DNA of 64,000 nt from an uncultured Methylophaga sp. (lineage in GTDB: Bacteria; Pseudomonadota; Gammaproteobacteria; Nitrosococcales; Methylophagaceae): assembly GCA_913055695.1 (NCBI GenBank), contig CAJXKF010000007.1, positions 105,086 to 169,085 on the forward strand, in the 5' to 3' direction. The notes under the pieces were generated by a model. It did not search any database and was not told the origin of the DNA. It saw only the letters and a program-made list of their open reading frames with translations. Below, piece after piece: positions 20,128 through 30,669 of this stretch (its first letter is position 1; each line of letters opens with the position of its first letter). A program made the translations under genes and the position numbers.

Positions 20128-22926
20128 TTATAGCAGTACGTTTTTCGACTGACCGCCGCCGTAGCTATAGAACTGCATCGGTTCACCACCCGGGGTGACA
20201 TTGACCGCACAGTACTTGAACTCGGGGATTTTCGCCGCCGGGTCCAAAGCCGGGTTGGACAGTTTATTGACCGCCGCTTCGTAATAACAGAAAGCCATAA
20301 ACACGGCGCCGGTCGGTACGCCCATATCGGCACGGGCAATTGCCGAGACACTGCCACGGCGGGTAGACAGGGTAATCAGTTCGCCCGGATTGACGCCCAT
20401 TTCATCGAGCGTAATCGGATTCACTGTTGCTACCGCTTCCGGCTCCAGCGAGTCGAGCACGTTGGAACGACGGGTCATTGAACCGGTATGCCAGTGTTCC
20501 AGCATGCGACCGGTAATGAGCACGAACGGATAGTCTTCATCCGGTCTTTCATCCGGCGGCACAATATCAGCCGGGACAAACTTGCCACGACCACTCGGGG
20601 TCGGGAAGGCGCGGGTAAAGATCACCGGATCGCCCGGATCCCCCTCTTCCACACAGGGGTAAACCACACCATGCTCACGTTGCAGGCGATCCCAGGTAAT
20701 ACCGGCCATCGACGGCACCGCTTTGCGGATTTCAGCAAACACATCTGCCGGTCCGTCATAGTGCCAGTCGAGGCCCATACGGTTGGCAATTTGCTGGATG
20801 ATCCACAGATCCTGACGGGCATCACCCGGCGGGTCGATAGCCTGACGGCCCAGTTGTACCCAGCGGTCGGTATTCGTGAAAGTACCGGTCTTTTCCGGGA
20901 ACGCCGATGCCGGCAGAACCACATCAGCCAGGTAGGCGGTCTCGGTCAGGAACAGATCCTGTACCACCAGATGCTTAAGCTCTGAGAGTGCCTGACGGGC
21001 ATGATTGACATCCGGATCCGACATCGCCGGGTTTTCACCCATGATGTACATGCCATGCAGTTTACCGGCATGGATCGCATCCATGATCTCGACCACGGTC
21101 AGACCGGCTTTATCGCTGATTTCCCCCTGCCAGAGCTGCTGCATATTTTCACGCGCCGCCTTGTCTTCAACACGGAAATAATCCGGCAGACACATCGGAA
21201 TCAACCCCATGTCGGAGGCGCCCTGGACGTTATTCTGACCACGCAGCGGATGAAGGCCAGTGCCCGGACGACCGATCTGACCGGTCATCAAGGCCAGTGA
21301 AATCAGGCAGCGGGCGTTATCGGTACCATGCACATGCTGGGAAACTCCCATGCCCCAGAGGATCATAGAGGCGTTGGACTTGGCATAAAGCCGTGCCACT
21401 TCACGCAGGGTCTCTGCCGGAATACCGCAGACTGATTCCATCAGTTCCGGCGTATATTTTTCCAGATGCTTCTTCATTGCCTCGAAGCCTTCAGTTCGCT
21501 CAGCAATAAATGCGTCGTCGATGAGTCCTTCCTCAACGATGGTATGCATCATCGCGTTGAGCATAGGCACATCAGAGCCCGGTTTGAACTGCAGGTGATA
21601 GGTGGCTTCACGGCGCAATTCGGTACCGCGCGGATCCAGCAGGATCAGCTTGGTGCCATCGCGCACAGCATTTTTCATCCAGGTCGCGCCAACCGGGTGG
21701 TTGACGGTCGGATTAGCGCCGATAAGCACAATCACTTCGGCTTTCTCAACATCGGCGACGGGGTTGGACACAGCGCCGGAGCCCAGTGTCTCCAACAAAG
21801 CCACTACCGATGAGGCATGGCAAAGACGAGTGCAGTGATCGACATTGTTGGTTTTGAAGCCGACCCTAATCAGTTTCTGGAACAGATAAGCTTCTTCGTT
21901 ACTGCCCTTGGCACTACCGAAACCGGCCAGCGCCTGGGGACCGTCATTATCACGAATATCGACGAGACCCTGTGCGGCACGCTCCAGTGCTTCTTCCCAA
22001 CTCGCCTCACGGAAAACCTTGTCGATATCGTTGGGATCCATTTCAAAGTCAGGATACTTGGGCGCATCGTCGCGACGAATCAATGGCTTGGTAATCCGGT
22101 GGGGATGGTGCACATAATCGAAACCATAGCGGCCTTTAACACAAAGACGGCCATGGTTGGCAGGACCGTCGCGGCCTTCGACATGCAGGATTTTATTGTT
22201 CTTGATGTTGTAGGTGAGCTGACACCCGACACCGCAGTACGGGCAGACCGAATCGACTTTCTTATCCGGCTCAACCATCGCGACCTCACCCGCCGGCATC
22301 AGCGCGCCGGTCGGACAGGCCTGCACACACTCGCCACAGGCCACACAGGAGCTCTCTCCCATGGGATCATCCAGATCAAACACGATTTCGGTGTGGTGAC
22401 CGCGCATCGCCAGGCCAATGACATCATTATTCTGTTCGTCACGGCAAGCCCGGACACAGCGGGTACATTGAATGCAGGCATCCATATTGACCGCAATCGC
22501 CGGATGCGACAGGTCGGCCTGCGGATTTTCACGCGGCTTGAAGCGGGGTGTGCTGATCTCCAGCTTACCGGCCCAGTAATCGAGCTCGGAATGCAGAGTA
22601 TGTGGCTGCTCAGACACATCGGACTTGAGCAGTTCCAGCACCATTTTCTGTGACTTCAGTGCACGCTCGCTTTGTGACTGGACTTTCATGCCTTCCGACG
22701 GATAACGGCAACATGAAGGTGCCAGCACACGCTCGCCGTCGATTTCGACCATGCAGGCACGGCAGTTACCATCCTGCCCCTGGCCTTCGGAATAGCACAG
22801 GTGCGGGATTTCCACGCCATGACGCTGCGCCGCCAGCAGGATAGTCTCGCCTTCTTCGGCAAAGATCTTTTTGCCATTGAGATCAAAGGCAATCAGTTCG
22901 CTTTCAATTTCCGGGTTGATAGCCAT
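20128..22926 (-). CDS. NAD-dependent formate dehydrogenase alpha subunit
   Basis: 932 aa; N-terminal [2Fe-2S] and ferredoxin clusters (CYSEGQGQDGNCRACMVE, CIQCTRCVRAC, CVACGECVQACPTGAL), Mo-bis-MGD domain, Cys ligand in CTRLCHASSVVALL. Confidence 0.94.
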   Translation of the reverse strand: MAINPEIESELIAFDLNGKKIFAEEGETILLAAQRHGVEIPHLCYSEGQGQDGNCRACMVEIDGERVLAPSCCRYPSEGMKVQSQSERALKSQKMVLELLKSDVSEQPHTLHSELDYWAGKLEISTPRFKPRENPQADLSHPAIAVNMDACIQCTRCVRACRDEQNNDVIGLAMRGHHTEIVFDLDDPMGESSCVACGECVQACPTGALMPAGEVAMVEPDKKVDSVCPYCGVGCQLTYNIKNNKILHVEGRDGPANHGRLCVKGRYGFDYVHHPHRITKPLIRRDDAPKYPDFEMDPNDIDKVFREASWEEALERAAQGLVDIRDNDGPQALAGFGSAKGSNEEAYLFQKLIRVGFKTNNVDHCTRLCHASSVVALLETLGSGAVSNPVADVEKAEVIVLIGANPTVNHPVGATWMKNAVRDGTKLILLDPRGTELRREATYHLQFKPGSDVPMLNAMMHTIVEEGLIDDAFIAERTEGFEAMKKHLEKYTPELMESVCGIPAETLREVARLYAKSNASMILWGMGVSQHVHGTDNARCLISLALMTGQIGRPGTGLHPLRGQNNVQGASDMGLIPMCLPDYFRVEDKAARENMQQLWQGEISDKAGLTVVEIMDAIHAGKLHGMYIMGENPAMSDPDVNHARQALSELKHLVVQDLFLTETAYLADVVLPASAFPEKTGTFTNTDRWVQLGRQAIDPPGDARQDLWIIQQIANRMGLDWHYDGPADVFAEIRKAVPSMAGITWDRLQREHGVVYPCVEEGDPGDPVIFTRAFPTPSGRGKFVPADIVPPDERPDEDYPFVLITGRMLEHWHTGSMTRRSNVLDSLEPEAVATVNPITLDEMGVNPGELITLSTRRGSVSAIARADMGVPTGAVFMAFCYYEAAVNKLSNPALDPAAKIPEFKYCAVNVTPGGEPMQFYSYGGGQSKNVLL

Positions 22927-24623
22927 TATTTCAACTCCTCAGGGAAATACTTAATCACGCAGCGCAACGGATTGGGTGCTGCCTGGCCGAGTCCGCAAAT
23001 AGAGGCATCCACCATTACTTGTGACAACTCTTCCAGTAAGTCTTGATCCCACTGTTTCTGTTTCATTAAGGTCACAGCCTTTGCTGTGCCAACGCGGCAG
23101 GGCGTACACTGACCACAGGATTCATCTTCAAAGAATTTCATCGCATTGACTGCCAGGTCGCGTGCCTTGTCCTTGTCGGAAAAGACCACGACCGCAGCGG
23201 AACCGATGAAACAGCCATAGTCATTTAGAGTATCGAAGTCGAGCGGAATATCCCCCATTGAGGCGGGCAGAATGCCGCCAGAGGCTCCGCCCGGGAAATA
23301 ACCATAAAATTCGTGGCCTTGCTGCATACCGCCACAATACTCATCAATCAGCTCTCGCATGGTGATACCCGCCGGCGCCAGATGCACACCAGGTTTGTTA
23401 ACGCGGCCACTGACCGAAAATGAACGCAAACCCTTACGACCATGGCGACCGTGATCAGTCAGGCATTGCGGTCCTTTTTCCAGGATATCGCGTACCCAGT
23501 ACAGCGATTCCATATTGTGTTCCAGTGTCGGTCTGCCGAATAGCCCCACCTGGGCCACATACGGCGGGCGCAGACGTGGCATGCCGCGTTTGCCTTCAAT
23601 CGATTCGATCATCGCCGATTCTTCACCGCAGATGTAGGCACCGGCACCGCGGCGCAGATACAGCTTGGGCATATTGGCAACCGGTGGACTGGCCACCAGT
23701 TTAGCAATCTCAACTTCCATCATCTCGCGGATCGCCGCGTATTCGTCACGCAGGTAGATATAGATTTCATCAATACCCACGGCCCAGGCGGCAATCAGAC
23801 TGCCTTCCAGGAAGCAGTGGGGATCACGATCGAGGAAATATTTATCTTTAAAGGTGCCGGGTTCACCTTCGTCGATATTGACGGCCATCAGTTTCGGTGC
23901 CGGTTGATCGCGCACGATGCGCCATTTACGGCCGACCGGGAAACCGGCACCGCCGAGACCACGCAGACCGGAGTCATCCATGGTGTCGAGCACTTTTTCG
24001 ACATCATAATGACCTTCCATACAGAGGCGGTAGGTGTTGTAACCACCCTGCTCGACATATTGTTCAAAGCGAATCGGTTCGATGCCTTCCGGACGGGTGT
24101 GTCTGTTTTCAACCAGTTCGGAAACCCGGGCGGTATCGGCATTCTCTACCGGATGCATACCGACCACCGCAACCGGCGCTTTATCACAGCGGCCGACACA
24201 GGGAACGCGCTGCACACGAACATCACTGCCAAGGCCCTGTTCCAATGAGTCTATTAGTTCGTTTGCACCCAGCATTTCGCAGGTCATCGAATCACAAACA
24301 CGCACGGTCAGTGCCGGCGGTGGTGTCTGATCTTCTTTAATGACATCAAAATGATGATAAAAGGTGGCGACTTCGTAGACTTCGGCTCGCGACAGTTTCA
24401 TCTCATAGGCCAGCGCCACCAGATGGGCAGCCGAAATGTACCTGTAGTTGTCCTGAATTTTGTGCAAATGCTCAATAAGTAAATCTTTGCGGCGCGGTTC
24501 ATCGCCCAGTAATGCCTGGACTTCAGCCAGCGCTTTGGGGTCAACCTGTCTGCCTTTATTGACAGCCCGCGGCAATTTAAGCTCTTTGCCCAGCTTTTGA
24601 GCACTGATTTGCTGCCCACTCAT
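22926..24623 (-). CDS. NAD-dependent formate dehydrogenase beta subunit, fused NuoE-like and NuoF-like domains
   Basis: NuoE-type CDSMTCEMLG..VPCVGRCDKAPV followed by NuoF-type GRGGAGFPVGRKW-like (GLGGAGFPVGRKW), YICGEESAMIESIEGKRGMPRLRPPY and ESCGQCTPCRVG. Confidence 0.94.
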   Translation of the reverse strand: MSGQQISAQKLGKELKLPRAVNKGRQVDPKALAEVQALLGDEPRRKDLLIEHLHKIQDNYRYISAAHLVALAYEMKLSRAEVYEVATFYHHFDVIKEDQTPPPALTVRVCDSMTCEMLGANELIDSLEQGLGSDVRVQRVPCVGRCDKAPVAVVGMHPVENADTARVSELVENRHTRPEGIEPIRFEQYVEQGGYNTYRLCMEGHYDVEKVLDTMDDSGLRGLGGAGFPVGRKWRIVRDQPAPKLMAVNIDEGEPGTFKDKYFLDRDPHCFLEGSLIAAWAVGIDEIYIYLRDEYAAIREMMEVEIAKLVASPPVANMPKLYLRRGAGAYICGEESAMIESIEGKRGMPRLRPPYVAQVGLFGRPTLEHNMESLYWVRDILEKGPQCLTDHGRHGRKGLRSFSVSGRVNKPGVHLAPAGITMRELIDEYCGGMQQGHEFYGYFPGGASGGILPASMGDIPLDFDTLNDYGCFIGSAAVVVFSDKDKARDLAVNAMKFFEDESCGQCTPCRVGTAKAVTLMKQKQWDQDLLEELSQVMVDASICGLGQAAPNPLRCVIKYFPEELK

Positions 24624-24991
24624 GAAAAAGGCCTCTCTCTAATCTTCTATGCCATCGTTGGCTTTTGTTGCTGTTAAACAGACAAAAATTAGCATGGCTA
24701 AGTTTTACTGTGAAGCGGCATCAGCTGCCATATTTTCCTGTAAAACAGGCATTTGCTTCGTTTTGGTGCAGATTCGGGCGGTTTCAGCCATGGCCGGACG
24801 TGACTTTTCCGGCTACTGGACTGTATCCAGCCTCAGCTTAAACCTAGGGGAGTTTGTAAGTCATTGAAATGACTAAAAAGTAGTAGTCGGCATCAAAAGC
24901 AGGCAAAAAACTGATTTATTTAGAGAAAAAATTTACTCAAAAATGCATAACGGATTGCTGGCAACCACAATTTATACCTATTTGCGCAAAA

Positions 24992-26011
24992 TCAGTCGGA
25001 GCGGTCTGAGGACGAGGCATTTTTTTCACGGATCTCCTGTAACCAGAGATCGTGATGCTGCTCCGCCCAGGCGACATCAACACGGCCTGTGGTCATGCCT
25101 TCCAGTGCGCCTTCGGTTCCGATAGTGCCGATATAGATATGACCGAAAGAAAAGGCAATCAGGATGAGGGCGGTGGTCAAATGAATGACATGCGCCAGTT
25201 GGATCACCTGACGTTCCTGTCCGAAATTGGGGAAGTCCAGCACCAGTCCTGAGAAACACAGGGCAATACCGGCAGTTGCCAGTGCCCAGTACCAGACCTT
25301 TTCCCCGCCATTCATGCGCCCGGCAGAAGGATGTTTATCCCCTACCATGCCGCCGTAGGCCTTGAACCATTCGAGATCGACTTTGTTAAAGAAGTTATGC
25401 CTGAAAAACTTCACCAGGATCGCAAACAGGGCAATCATGAACACCGGTCCCAGGGCGTTATGCAAAAACTTGGCGCCAGTGGCATAAAGAGAAAAGCCGG
25501 GGTAGCCCATCAGCGGAATCAAAACCGCCCGACCGTAGAGAATGCTAAGCCCGGTGATCGTCAGTAGTATGAACAGAATAGCCGTCGTCCAGTGCAACCG
25601 CCGTTCGTTGAGTGTCCAGCGTTCTACCGTTTCACCTGTTCGCGGATGCGTCAGTTCAACTCTGCCGCGCATGACATAAAAGGCCAATATTGCCAGCAGC
25701 ACAAAGCCCATCAACCAGCTGCCGTATGTCGCCATCGGACCATTTCGCACCTGCCGCCAGGTTTCCCCGGAAGACTGAATCAACTCATTGGCTTCCTGAC
25801 CGGTGACCGCGGTATAGCCCTCGTTGCCACGCCGGACCTGACGCCAGGTATCAGAACGGGGATTCTCAACATCTGTTTGATACTGCTGATTTGGCTCATA
25901 ACCGGTAACCAGGTAGCCGCTCATCGGCAAAATGATGATGGCAAGCAGAATCACAATGCCGCTCCAGAGCATCATTTTTTTGCGTTTGTTCAGCGAGTCT
26001 GCCACAGCCAT
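24992..26011 (-). CDS. Formate dehydrogenase gamma subunit (cytochrome b556)
   Basis: LNERRLHWTTAILFILLTITGL..GPVFMIALFAILVKFFRHNFFNKVDLEWFKAYGGM typical of FdoI/FdnI-type subunits. Confidence 0.92.
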   Translation of the reverse strand: MAVADSLNKRKKMMLWSGIVILLAIIILPMSGYLVTGYEPNQQYQTDVENPRSDTWRQVRRGNEGYTAVTGQEANELIQSSGETWRQVRNGPMATYGSWLMGFVLLAILAFYVMRGRVELTHPRTGETVERWTLNERRLHWTTAILFILLTITGLSILYGRAVLIPLMGYPGFSLYATGAKFLHNALGPVFMIALFAILVKFFRHNFFNKVDLEWFKAYGGMVGDKHPSAGRMNGGEKVWYWALATAGIALCFSGLVLDFPNFGQERQVIQLAHVIHLTTALILIAFSFGHIYIGTIGTEGALEGMTTGRVDVAWAEQHHDLWLQEIREKNASSSDRSD

Positions 26012-26023
26012 TTATCGCCTCCG

Positions 26024-26203
26024 CTAGCGGTCGGTCTGAACTTGTTGAAAGCGTCTTGCCAGGATATCCGCCCGCGCTTCATACGATTTGACATGGCTAT
26101 CCGGCTTGCCTTTGTAAACACCGGCTTCATGCAAAGTCACGTCGGTGTCCTCGTAACAGCCGCTGACAGCAAACAATGCAATTAAAGGTAGGAGATATTT
26201 CAT
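26024..26203 (-). CDS. Small lipoprotein (59 aa) within the fdh operon; not in the supplied ORF track
   Basis: Translation MKYLLPLIALFAVSGCYEDTDVTLHEAGVYKGKPDSHVKSYEARADILARRFQQVQTDR*; lipobox AVSGC; start overlaps the upstream stop (ATGA, 26200-26203). Confidence 0.85.
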   Translation of the reverse strand: MKYLLPLIALFAVSGCYEDTDVTLHEAGVYKGKPDSHVKSYEARADILARRFQQVQTDR

Positions 26204-26793
26204 AGCTTCACTTCGTATGCTGTTTCCCAGCCACCCCAGTTATCAGGGCGGCCACCACGACGGACGACCCGTTTGCGGAACAGATCGGCAACAATATCGC
26301 CATCGCCGGCCAGCAAAGCCTTTGTAGAGCACATTTCGGCACATAAAGGCAGCTTGCCTTCTGCCAGTCGGTTACGACCGTATTTATCCAGTTCCGCCTG
26401 GGAATTATCCTCTTCAGGGCCACCCGCACAGAATGTGCATTTATCCATTTTACCGCGGGCACCGAAGGCGCCTTCCTGTGGATATTGGGGTGCACCGAAG
26501 GGACAGGCATAAAAACAGTAACCGCAACCGATGCAGATATCCTTGTCATGAAGGACTACCCCTTCCGGGGTGGTATAGAAACAGTCTACCGGGCACACGG
26601 CCTGACAGGGGGCATCAGTACAGTGCATACAGGCAACAGAAATCGACTTTTCCTGCTTGAGACCATCATCAATGGTCACAACCCGGCGGCGGTTAATGCC
26701 CCAGGGTACCTCATGCTCGTTTTTACAGGCAGTGACACAGGCGTTGCACTCGATACAACGATCGGCATCACATAAAAACTTCATTCGAGCCAT
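26200..26793 (-). CDS. Formate dehydrogenase beta subunit (4Fe-4S ferredoxin type)
   Basis: CIECNACVTACKNEHEVPWGINRR, CMHCTDAPCQAVCPVDCF, CIGCGYCFYACPFGAPQ. Confidence 0.93.
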   Translation of the reverse strand: MARMKFLCDADRCIECNACVTACKNEHEVPWGINRRRVVTIDDGLKQEKSISVACMHCTDAPCQAVCPVDCFYTTPEGVVLHDKDICIGCGYCFYACPFGAPQYPQEGAFGARGKMDKCTFCAGGPEEDNSQAELDKYGRNRLAEGKLPLCAEMCSTKALLAGDGDIVADLFRKRVVRRGGRPDNWGGWETAYEVKL

Positions 26794-26809
26794 GGTTTGA
26801 CCTCTTTAC

Positions 26810-29713
26810 TCAAGCTGCTCTGACCCGACACAGTGACACCTTGGTCTCCTGCATCATGGTCACGGAATCGTAGCCATAGGTGAAAACAATATTGCAGGAC
26901 TCGCCCAGCACATAGGGCGCAGCCCCTTCCGGATATTTATCCCGCAATACTTCGCCCTGGAAATGGCCGCCGAAGTGGAAAGGCATAAACACCGTGCCAC
27001 GCTCTACCCGTTCGGTGACAAAAGCCATGACTTTGATCGAACCGCCTTCGGGTCCGTCGACCCAGACCATATCACCGTGAATTACACCGGCATTGTTGGC
27101 ATCGGCAGGATGAATCTCGACAAACATGTCCTGCTGCAGTTCAGCCAGCCAGGGATTGGAACGGGTTTCCTCGCCGCCACCTTCGTATTCGACCAGACGT
27201 CCACTGGTCATAATCAGCGGAAACTCCTGGGTAAAGTCCTTGGCCTGGATCGAACCATAACGGGTCGGCAGACGGTAGAAGCTGCGGCGATCTTCATAGG
27301 TGGGATATTCATCAACCAAATCCCGACGGTTGGTATAAAGCGCTTCCCTATGTATCGGCACTGGATCCGGGAACTGCCAGACGATAGCCCGGGCTTTGGC
27401 ATTGCCATAGGGGGCACAACCATGTTTGATTGCCACACGTTGTATGCCGCCGGACAAATCGGTTTTCCAGTTTTTGCCTTCTGCCTCTTGTTGCTCTTCG
27501 GCGGTCAGTTCATGCCACCAGCCCAGTTCTTTGAGCATATCGGCGGTGAATTCGGGATAGCCGTCTTTAATATCAGAGCCGACTGTGTAGGAATCTTCAG
27601 CCAAGAGATTAACGCCATCACGCTCGATACCGAAACGAGCCCGGAAAGGCAGACCACCGTCTTTAACCGGCACCGAAGTATCATAAAGAATCGGCGTGCC
27701 TGGATGATTCATCTCGCCGGTTCCCCAGCAAGGCCATGGCAGACCGTAATATTCACCATCACAGGGGCCACCCTGGGCTCTGAGCGTAGTGGTATCGAAT
27801 GTATGCAGATTTTCAGACTGGCGTTTCAGTCGTTCCGGTGTCTGACCGGTATAGCCGACGGTCCACATGCCACGGTTGTACTCGCGGGTGATGTCTTCAA
27901 TCAGGGGCTCTTCACCATTGACCTGGATATGTTTGCAGAGCTTATCGGCATAGCCGAATTTTTTGGCAAACTTGTACATGATGGTGTGATCAGGGAGTGA
28001 CTCAAACAGTGGATCGATAATTTGATGACGCCACTGCACGGAACGATTGGAAGAAGTCACTGAACCGTATGTTTCAAACTGGGTCGATGCCGGCAGCAGA
28101 TAAACACCGTCAGTACGATCATGCATCACTGCGGAAACCGTCGGATAAGGGTCCACGACCACCAGCAGCTCCAATTTTTCCATTGCCGCTTTCATTTCCG
28201 GACCACGTGTCTGGCTGTTGGGTGCATGTCCCCACAGCACCATGGCACGGATAGTGTTTTTCTGATCGATGTTTTCCTTGTCTTCCAGCACCCCGTCTAT
28301 CCAGCGTGACACTGGAATACCGTTGGTGTACATCGGTGATTTACCGGCTTCGGTGGGGCCATCTTCGCCCATGCCGGCCTCCGGCTCGTAAACATGCTGA
28401 TCAAAGCGTTTTTTCAGCCATTCGTAATCGATGTCCCAGACCCGGGCCCAGTGTTTCCAGGCCCCTTCGGAAATACCGTAGTAGCCCGGTAAGGTGTGTG
28501 AAAGCACGCCAAAATCGGTCGCCCCCTGAACATTGTCATGGCCGCGGAAGATATTGGTGCCGCCACCGGCAACCCCCATATTGCCGAGCGCCAGCTGGAA
28601 AATGCAGTAGGCGCGGGTATTGTTGTTACCGATGGTATGCTGGGTGCCGCCCATGCACCAGACAAAGGTACCCGGACGGTGTTCAGCCATCGTTTTGGCT
28701 GCCTGATAGACATCTGCCTCTTTGGCACCGGTCACCCGTTCGACTTCGGCTGGCGTCCAGTGCGCCACTTCTTTGCGGATCTCATCCATGCCATAGACAC
28801 GCTGGCGAATGAATTCTTTGTCTTCCCAGCCGTTTTCGAAGATATGCCAGAGCATACCCCAGACAAACGGCACATCGGTGCCTGGACGAATCCGGATAAA
28901 CTGATCAGCATGCGCGGCAGTGCGGGTCATTCGTGGATCAACCACAATCAGTGGCGCACCACGTTCCTTGCCACGGAAAATATGCTGTAAGGAGACCGGA
29001 TGGGCCTCGGCCGGGTTGGCACCGATAATAAAAATGGCCTTGGCATTATGGATATCGTTGTAGGAGTTGGTCATCGCGCCGTAACCCCAGGTGTTGGCTA
29101 CACCGGCTACCGTGGTGGAGTGACAGATCCGGGCCTGGTTATCGACGTTATTGGTACCCCATAGCGAGGCAAATTTACGGAACAGGTAGGCCTGTTCGTT
29201 GGAATGTTTGGAACTGCCCAACCAGTAAACAGAGTCGGGGCCGGCATTCTCCCGAATCGCCAGCATCTGGTCACCGATTTCCTCAATGGCCTGATCCCAG
29301 CTGATCCGCTGCCATTTGCCGTTGACCTTTTTCATCGGATATTTGAGCCGTCTGTCGCCGTGGCCGTGTTCACGAACCGACGCGCCCTTGGCACAGTGTG
29401 CGCCAAGATTGAAAGGATGCTCGAAACTGGGTTCCTGTCCGGTCCAGACACCATTCTGAACTTCAGCAATAACACCGCAGCCGACACTGCAGTGGGTGCA
29501 GACACTGCGTTTGCGAACGATTTCGCCATCAGCATAGGTCAGCCGTTGTTCTTCCGCGGCTTCCGCTTTCTGCATCATCGCCGGTGGCAACATGGACATG
29601 AAAGCAGCGCCACCGGCGGCGATACCTGAGCCTTTGAGGAAAACTCGGCGGTTCACACCATTGGCATTGCTGGCCGGAACAGATTGTCGTTTAGTCAGTT
29701 TCATGGCAGGCAC
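26810..29713 (-). CDS. Formate dehydrogenase catalytic subunit, Tat-exported, Cys-type
   Basis: 967 aa; Tat motif NRRVFLKG; CTHCSVGCGVIAEVQNG; Mo ligand Cys in NQARICHSTTVAG (no in-frame TGA). Confidence 0.94.
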   Translation of the reverse strand: MPAMKLTKRQSVPASNANGVNRRVFLKGSGIAAGGAAFMSMLPPAMMQKAEAAEEQRLTYADGEIVRKRSVCTHCSVGCGVIAEVQNGVWTGQEPSFEHPFNLGAHCAKGASVREHGHGDRRLKYPMKKVNGKWQRISWDQAIEEIGDQMLAIRENAGPDSVYWLGSSKHSNEQAYLFRKFASLWGTNNVDNQARICHSTTVAGVANTWGYGAMTNSYNDIHNAKAIFIIGANPAEAHPVSLQHIFRGKERGAPLIVVDPRMTRTAAHADQFIRIRPGTDVPFVWGMLWHIFENGWEDKEFIRQRVYGMDEIRKEVAHWTPAEVERVTGAKEADVYQAAKTMAEHRPGTFVWCMGGTQHTIGNNNTRAYCIFQLALGNMGVAGGGTNIFRGHDNVQGATDFGVLSHTLPGYYGISEGAWKHWARVWDIDYEWLKKRFDQHVYEPEAGMGEDGPTEAGKSPMYTNGIPVSRWIDGVLEDKENIDQKNTIRAMVLWGHAPNSQTRGPEMKAAMEKLELLVVVDPYPTVSAVMHDRTDGVYLLPASTQFETYGSVTSSNRSVQWRHQIIDPLFESLPDHTIMYKFAKKFGYADKLCKHIQVNGEEPLIEDITREYNRGMWTVGYTGQTPERLKRQSENLHTFDTTTLRAQGGPCDGEYYGLPWPCWGTGEMNHPGTPILYDTSVPVKDGGLPFRARFGIERDGVNLLAEDSYTVGSDIKDGYPEFTADMLKELGWWHELTAEEQQEAEGKNWKTDLSGGIQRVAIKHGCAPYGNAKARAIVWQFPDPVPIHREALYTNRRDLVDEYPTYEDRRSFYRLPTRYGSIQAKDFTQEFPLIMTSGRLVEYEGGGEETRSNPWLAELQQDMFVEIHPADANNAGVIHGDMVWVDGPEGGSIKVMAFVTERVERGTVFMPFHFGGHFQGEVLRDKYPEGAAPYVLGESCNIVFTYGYDSVTMMQETKVSLCRVRAA

Positions 29714-29719
29714 TCAAGC

Positions 29720-29932
29720 TTAAAAATCAGCAAGGCGGTAATAGGTCTCAACATGCTCGGTATGTTGATAGCCTTTTTTAGGGGAATCGGGCTTGGTTTC
29801 TGTTTCAGGCGGCGAAGTTGTTGGCGCGGCCTGAACCATACCCGATGACGCAGCGAGGGCGGCACCGCCACCTACTGCCGATGTCAGCTTGACCAAAAAG
29901 TCCCTGCGTGAGCGACTGTTTTGCATGCTCAT
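29720..29932 (-). CDS. Formate dehydrogenase region Tat-target small protein
   Basis: MSMQNSRSRRDFLVKLTSAVGGGAALAASS...HVETYYRLADF; SD GGAGG before this start; directly upstream of the catalytic subunit. Confidence 0.85.
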   Translation of the reverse strand: MSMQNSRSRRDFLVKLTSAVGGGAALAASSGMVQAAPTTSPPETETKPDSPKKGYQHTEHVETYYRLADF

Positions 29933-30083
29933 AGCGCCTCCGAAAAACCGAGTGTTGAGGTTCAACCTCAATATTTAATTGCTGCAAACATTGGCTGTTT
30001 GCTTTTATTGTTTGTTATACGTGAGTATCGCGCAGCTACCGTGCTCTATCAAGGCTTTATTGATGAAATATCTCAATTAATGC

Positions 30084-30647
30084 CTATTTAATCGACTGCA
30101 GCTCGGACTGCAAAAAAACACTCGCAACATGGGCGAGCTGACGATAGAAAACAGCGCTGTCGGCTTTAGCCAAATCGGCGAAAAACTGATTGGCCCAGGG
30201 AGAAATGTGTTTTTTAAAAAATGTGGCAGCATCAATAACCGGCGTTCCCTGCGCAGTCAGGATGAGACGCATCACATCACATTCAGCCGCGATATGATCC
30301 TCAGGTTCTTTTTTGTCCTGTTGTCGCTCCAGCCCGAGTAAAGCCAGATCCTGGCGTAACGCTGCCAGCGGCTTCTCATTTAGAAAACCGGTCTGATAAT
30401 AAGAGCCATAAGGGATGACTTCCCCCTCGCTGAGGCCGATAAACAGATCATTGTATTCCTGCTCCAACTCATCCGCTTGCACAGCACCGGCAACCTGTTT
30501 CAGACCCTGCCAGGCACGGCCCATTTCCGAGTCCGGATCAGTAATGTCAATCCGGGCAATTTCATCCAGCAGATTCTGTGAAGGCGGTGCTGAAAGCAAT
30601 GTCGCCAATAGCGCGTAGTGCTGGGCCCGCCAAGCATCCTGTTCCAT
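30084..30647 (-). CDS. TorD-family molecular chaperone
   Basis: YNDLFIGLSEGEVIPYGSYYQTGFLNEKPLAALRQDLALLGLE, typical TorD/DmsD family. Confidence 0.87.
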   Translation of the reverse strand: MEQDAWRAQHYALLATLLSAPPSQNLLDEIARIDITDPDSEMGRAWQGLKQVAGAVQADELEQEYNDLFIGLSEGEVIPYGSYYQTGFLNEKPLAALRQDLALLGLERQQDKKEPEDHIAAECDVMRLILTAQGTPVIDAATFFKKHISPWANQFFADLAKADSAVFYRQLAHVASVFLQSELQSIK

Positions 30648-30669
30648 TTCTTGACCTTCAGTTTTTGTT

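Noticed and set aside
21817-22653. 278-aa plus-strand ORF
   Set aside because: Antisense to the NAD-type formate dehydrogenase alpha subunit; shadow ORF.
24649-24867. 72-aa plus-strand ORF in the spacer between the two formate dehydrogenase operons
   Set aside because: No motif or ribosome-binding site support; the spacer is better explained as the promoter region of the downstream minus-strand operon.
26963-28000. 345-aa plus-strand ORF
   Set aside because: Entirely antisense to the formate dehydrogenase catalytic subunit; composition looks like a shadow ORF and no family motif is seen.
26810-29713. Possible selenocysteine formate dehydrogenase
   Set aside because: The active-site position is Cys (RICHST) in an uninterrupted frame; no in-frame TGA.
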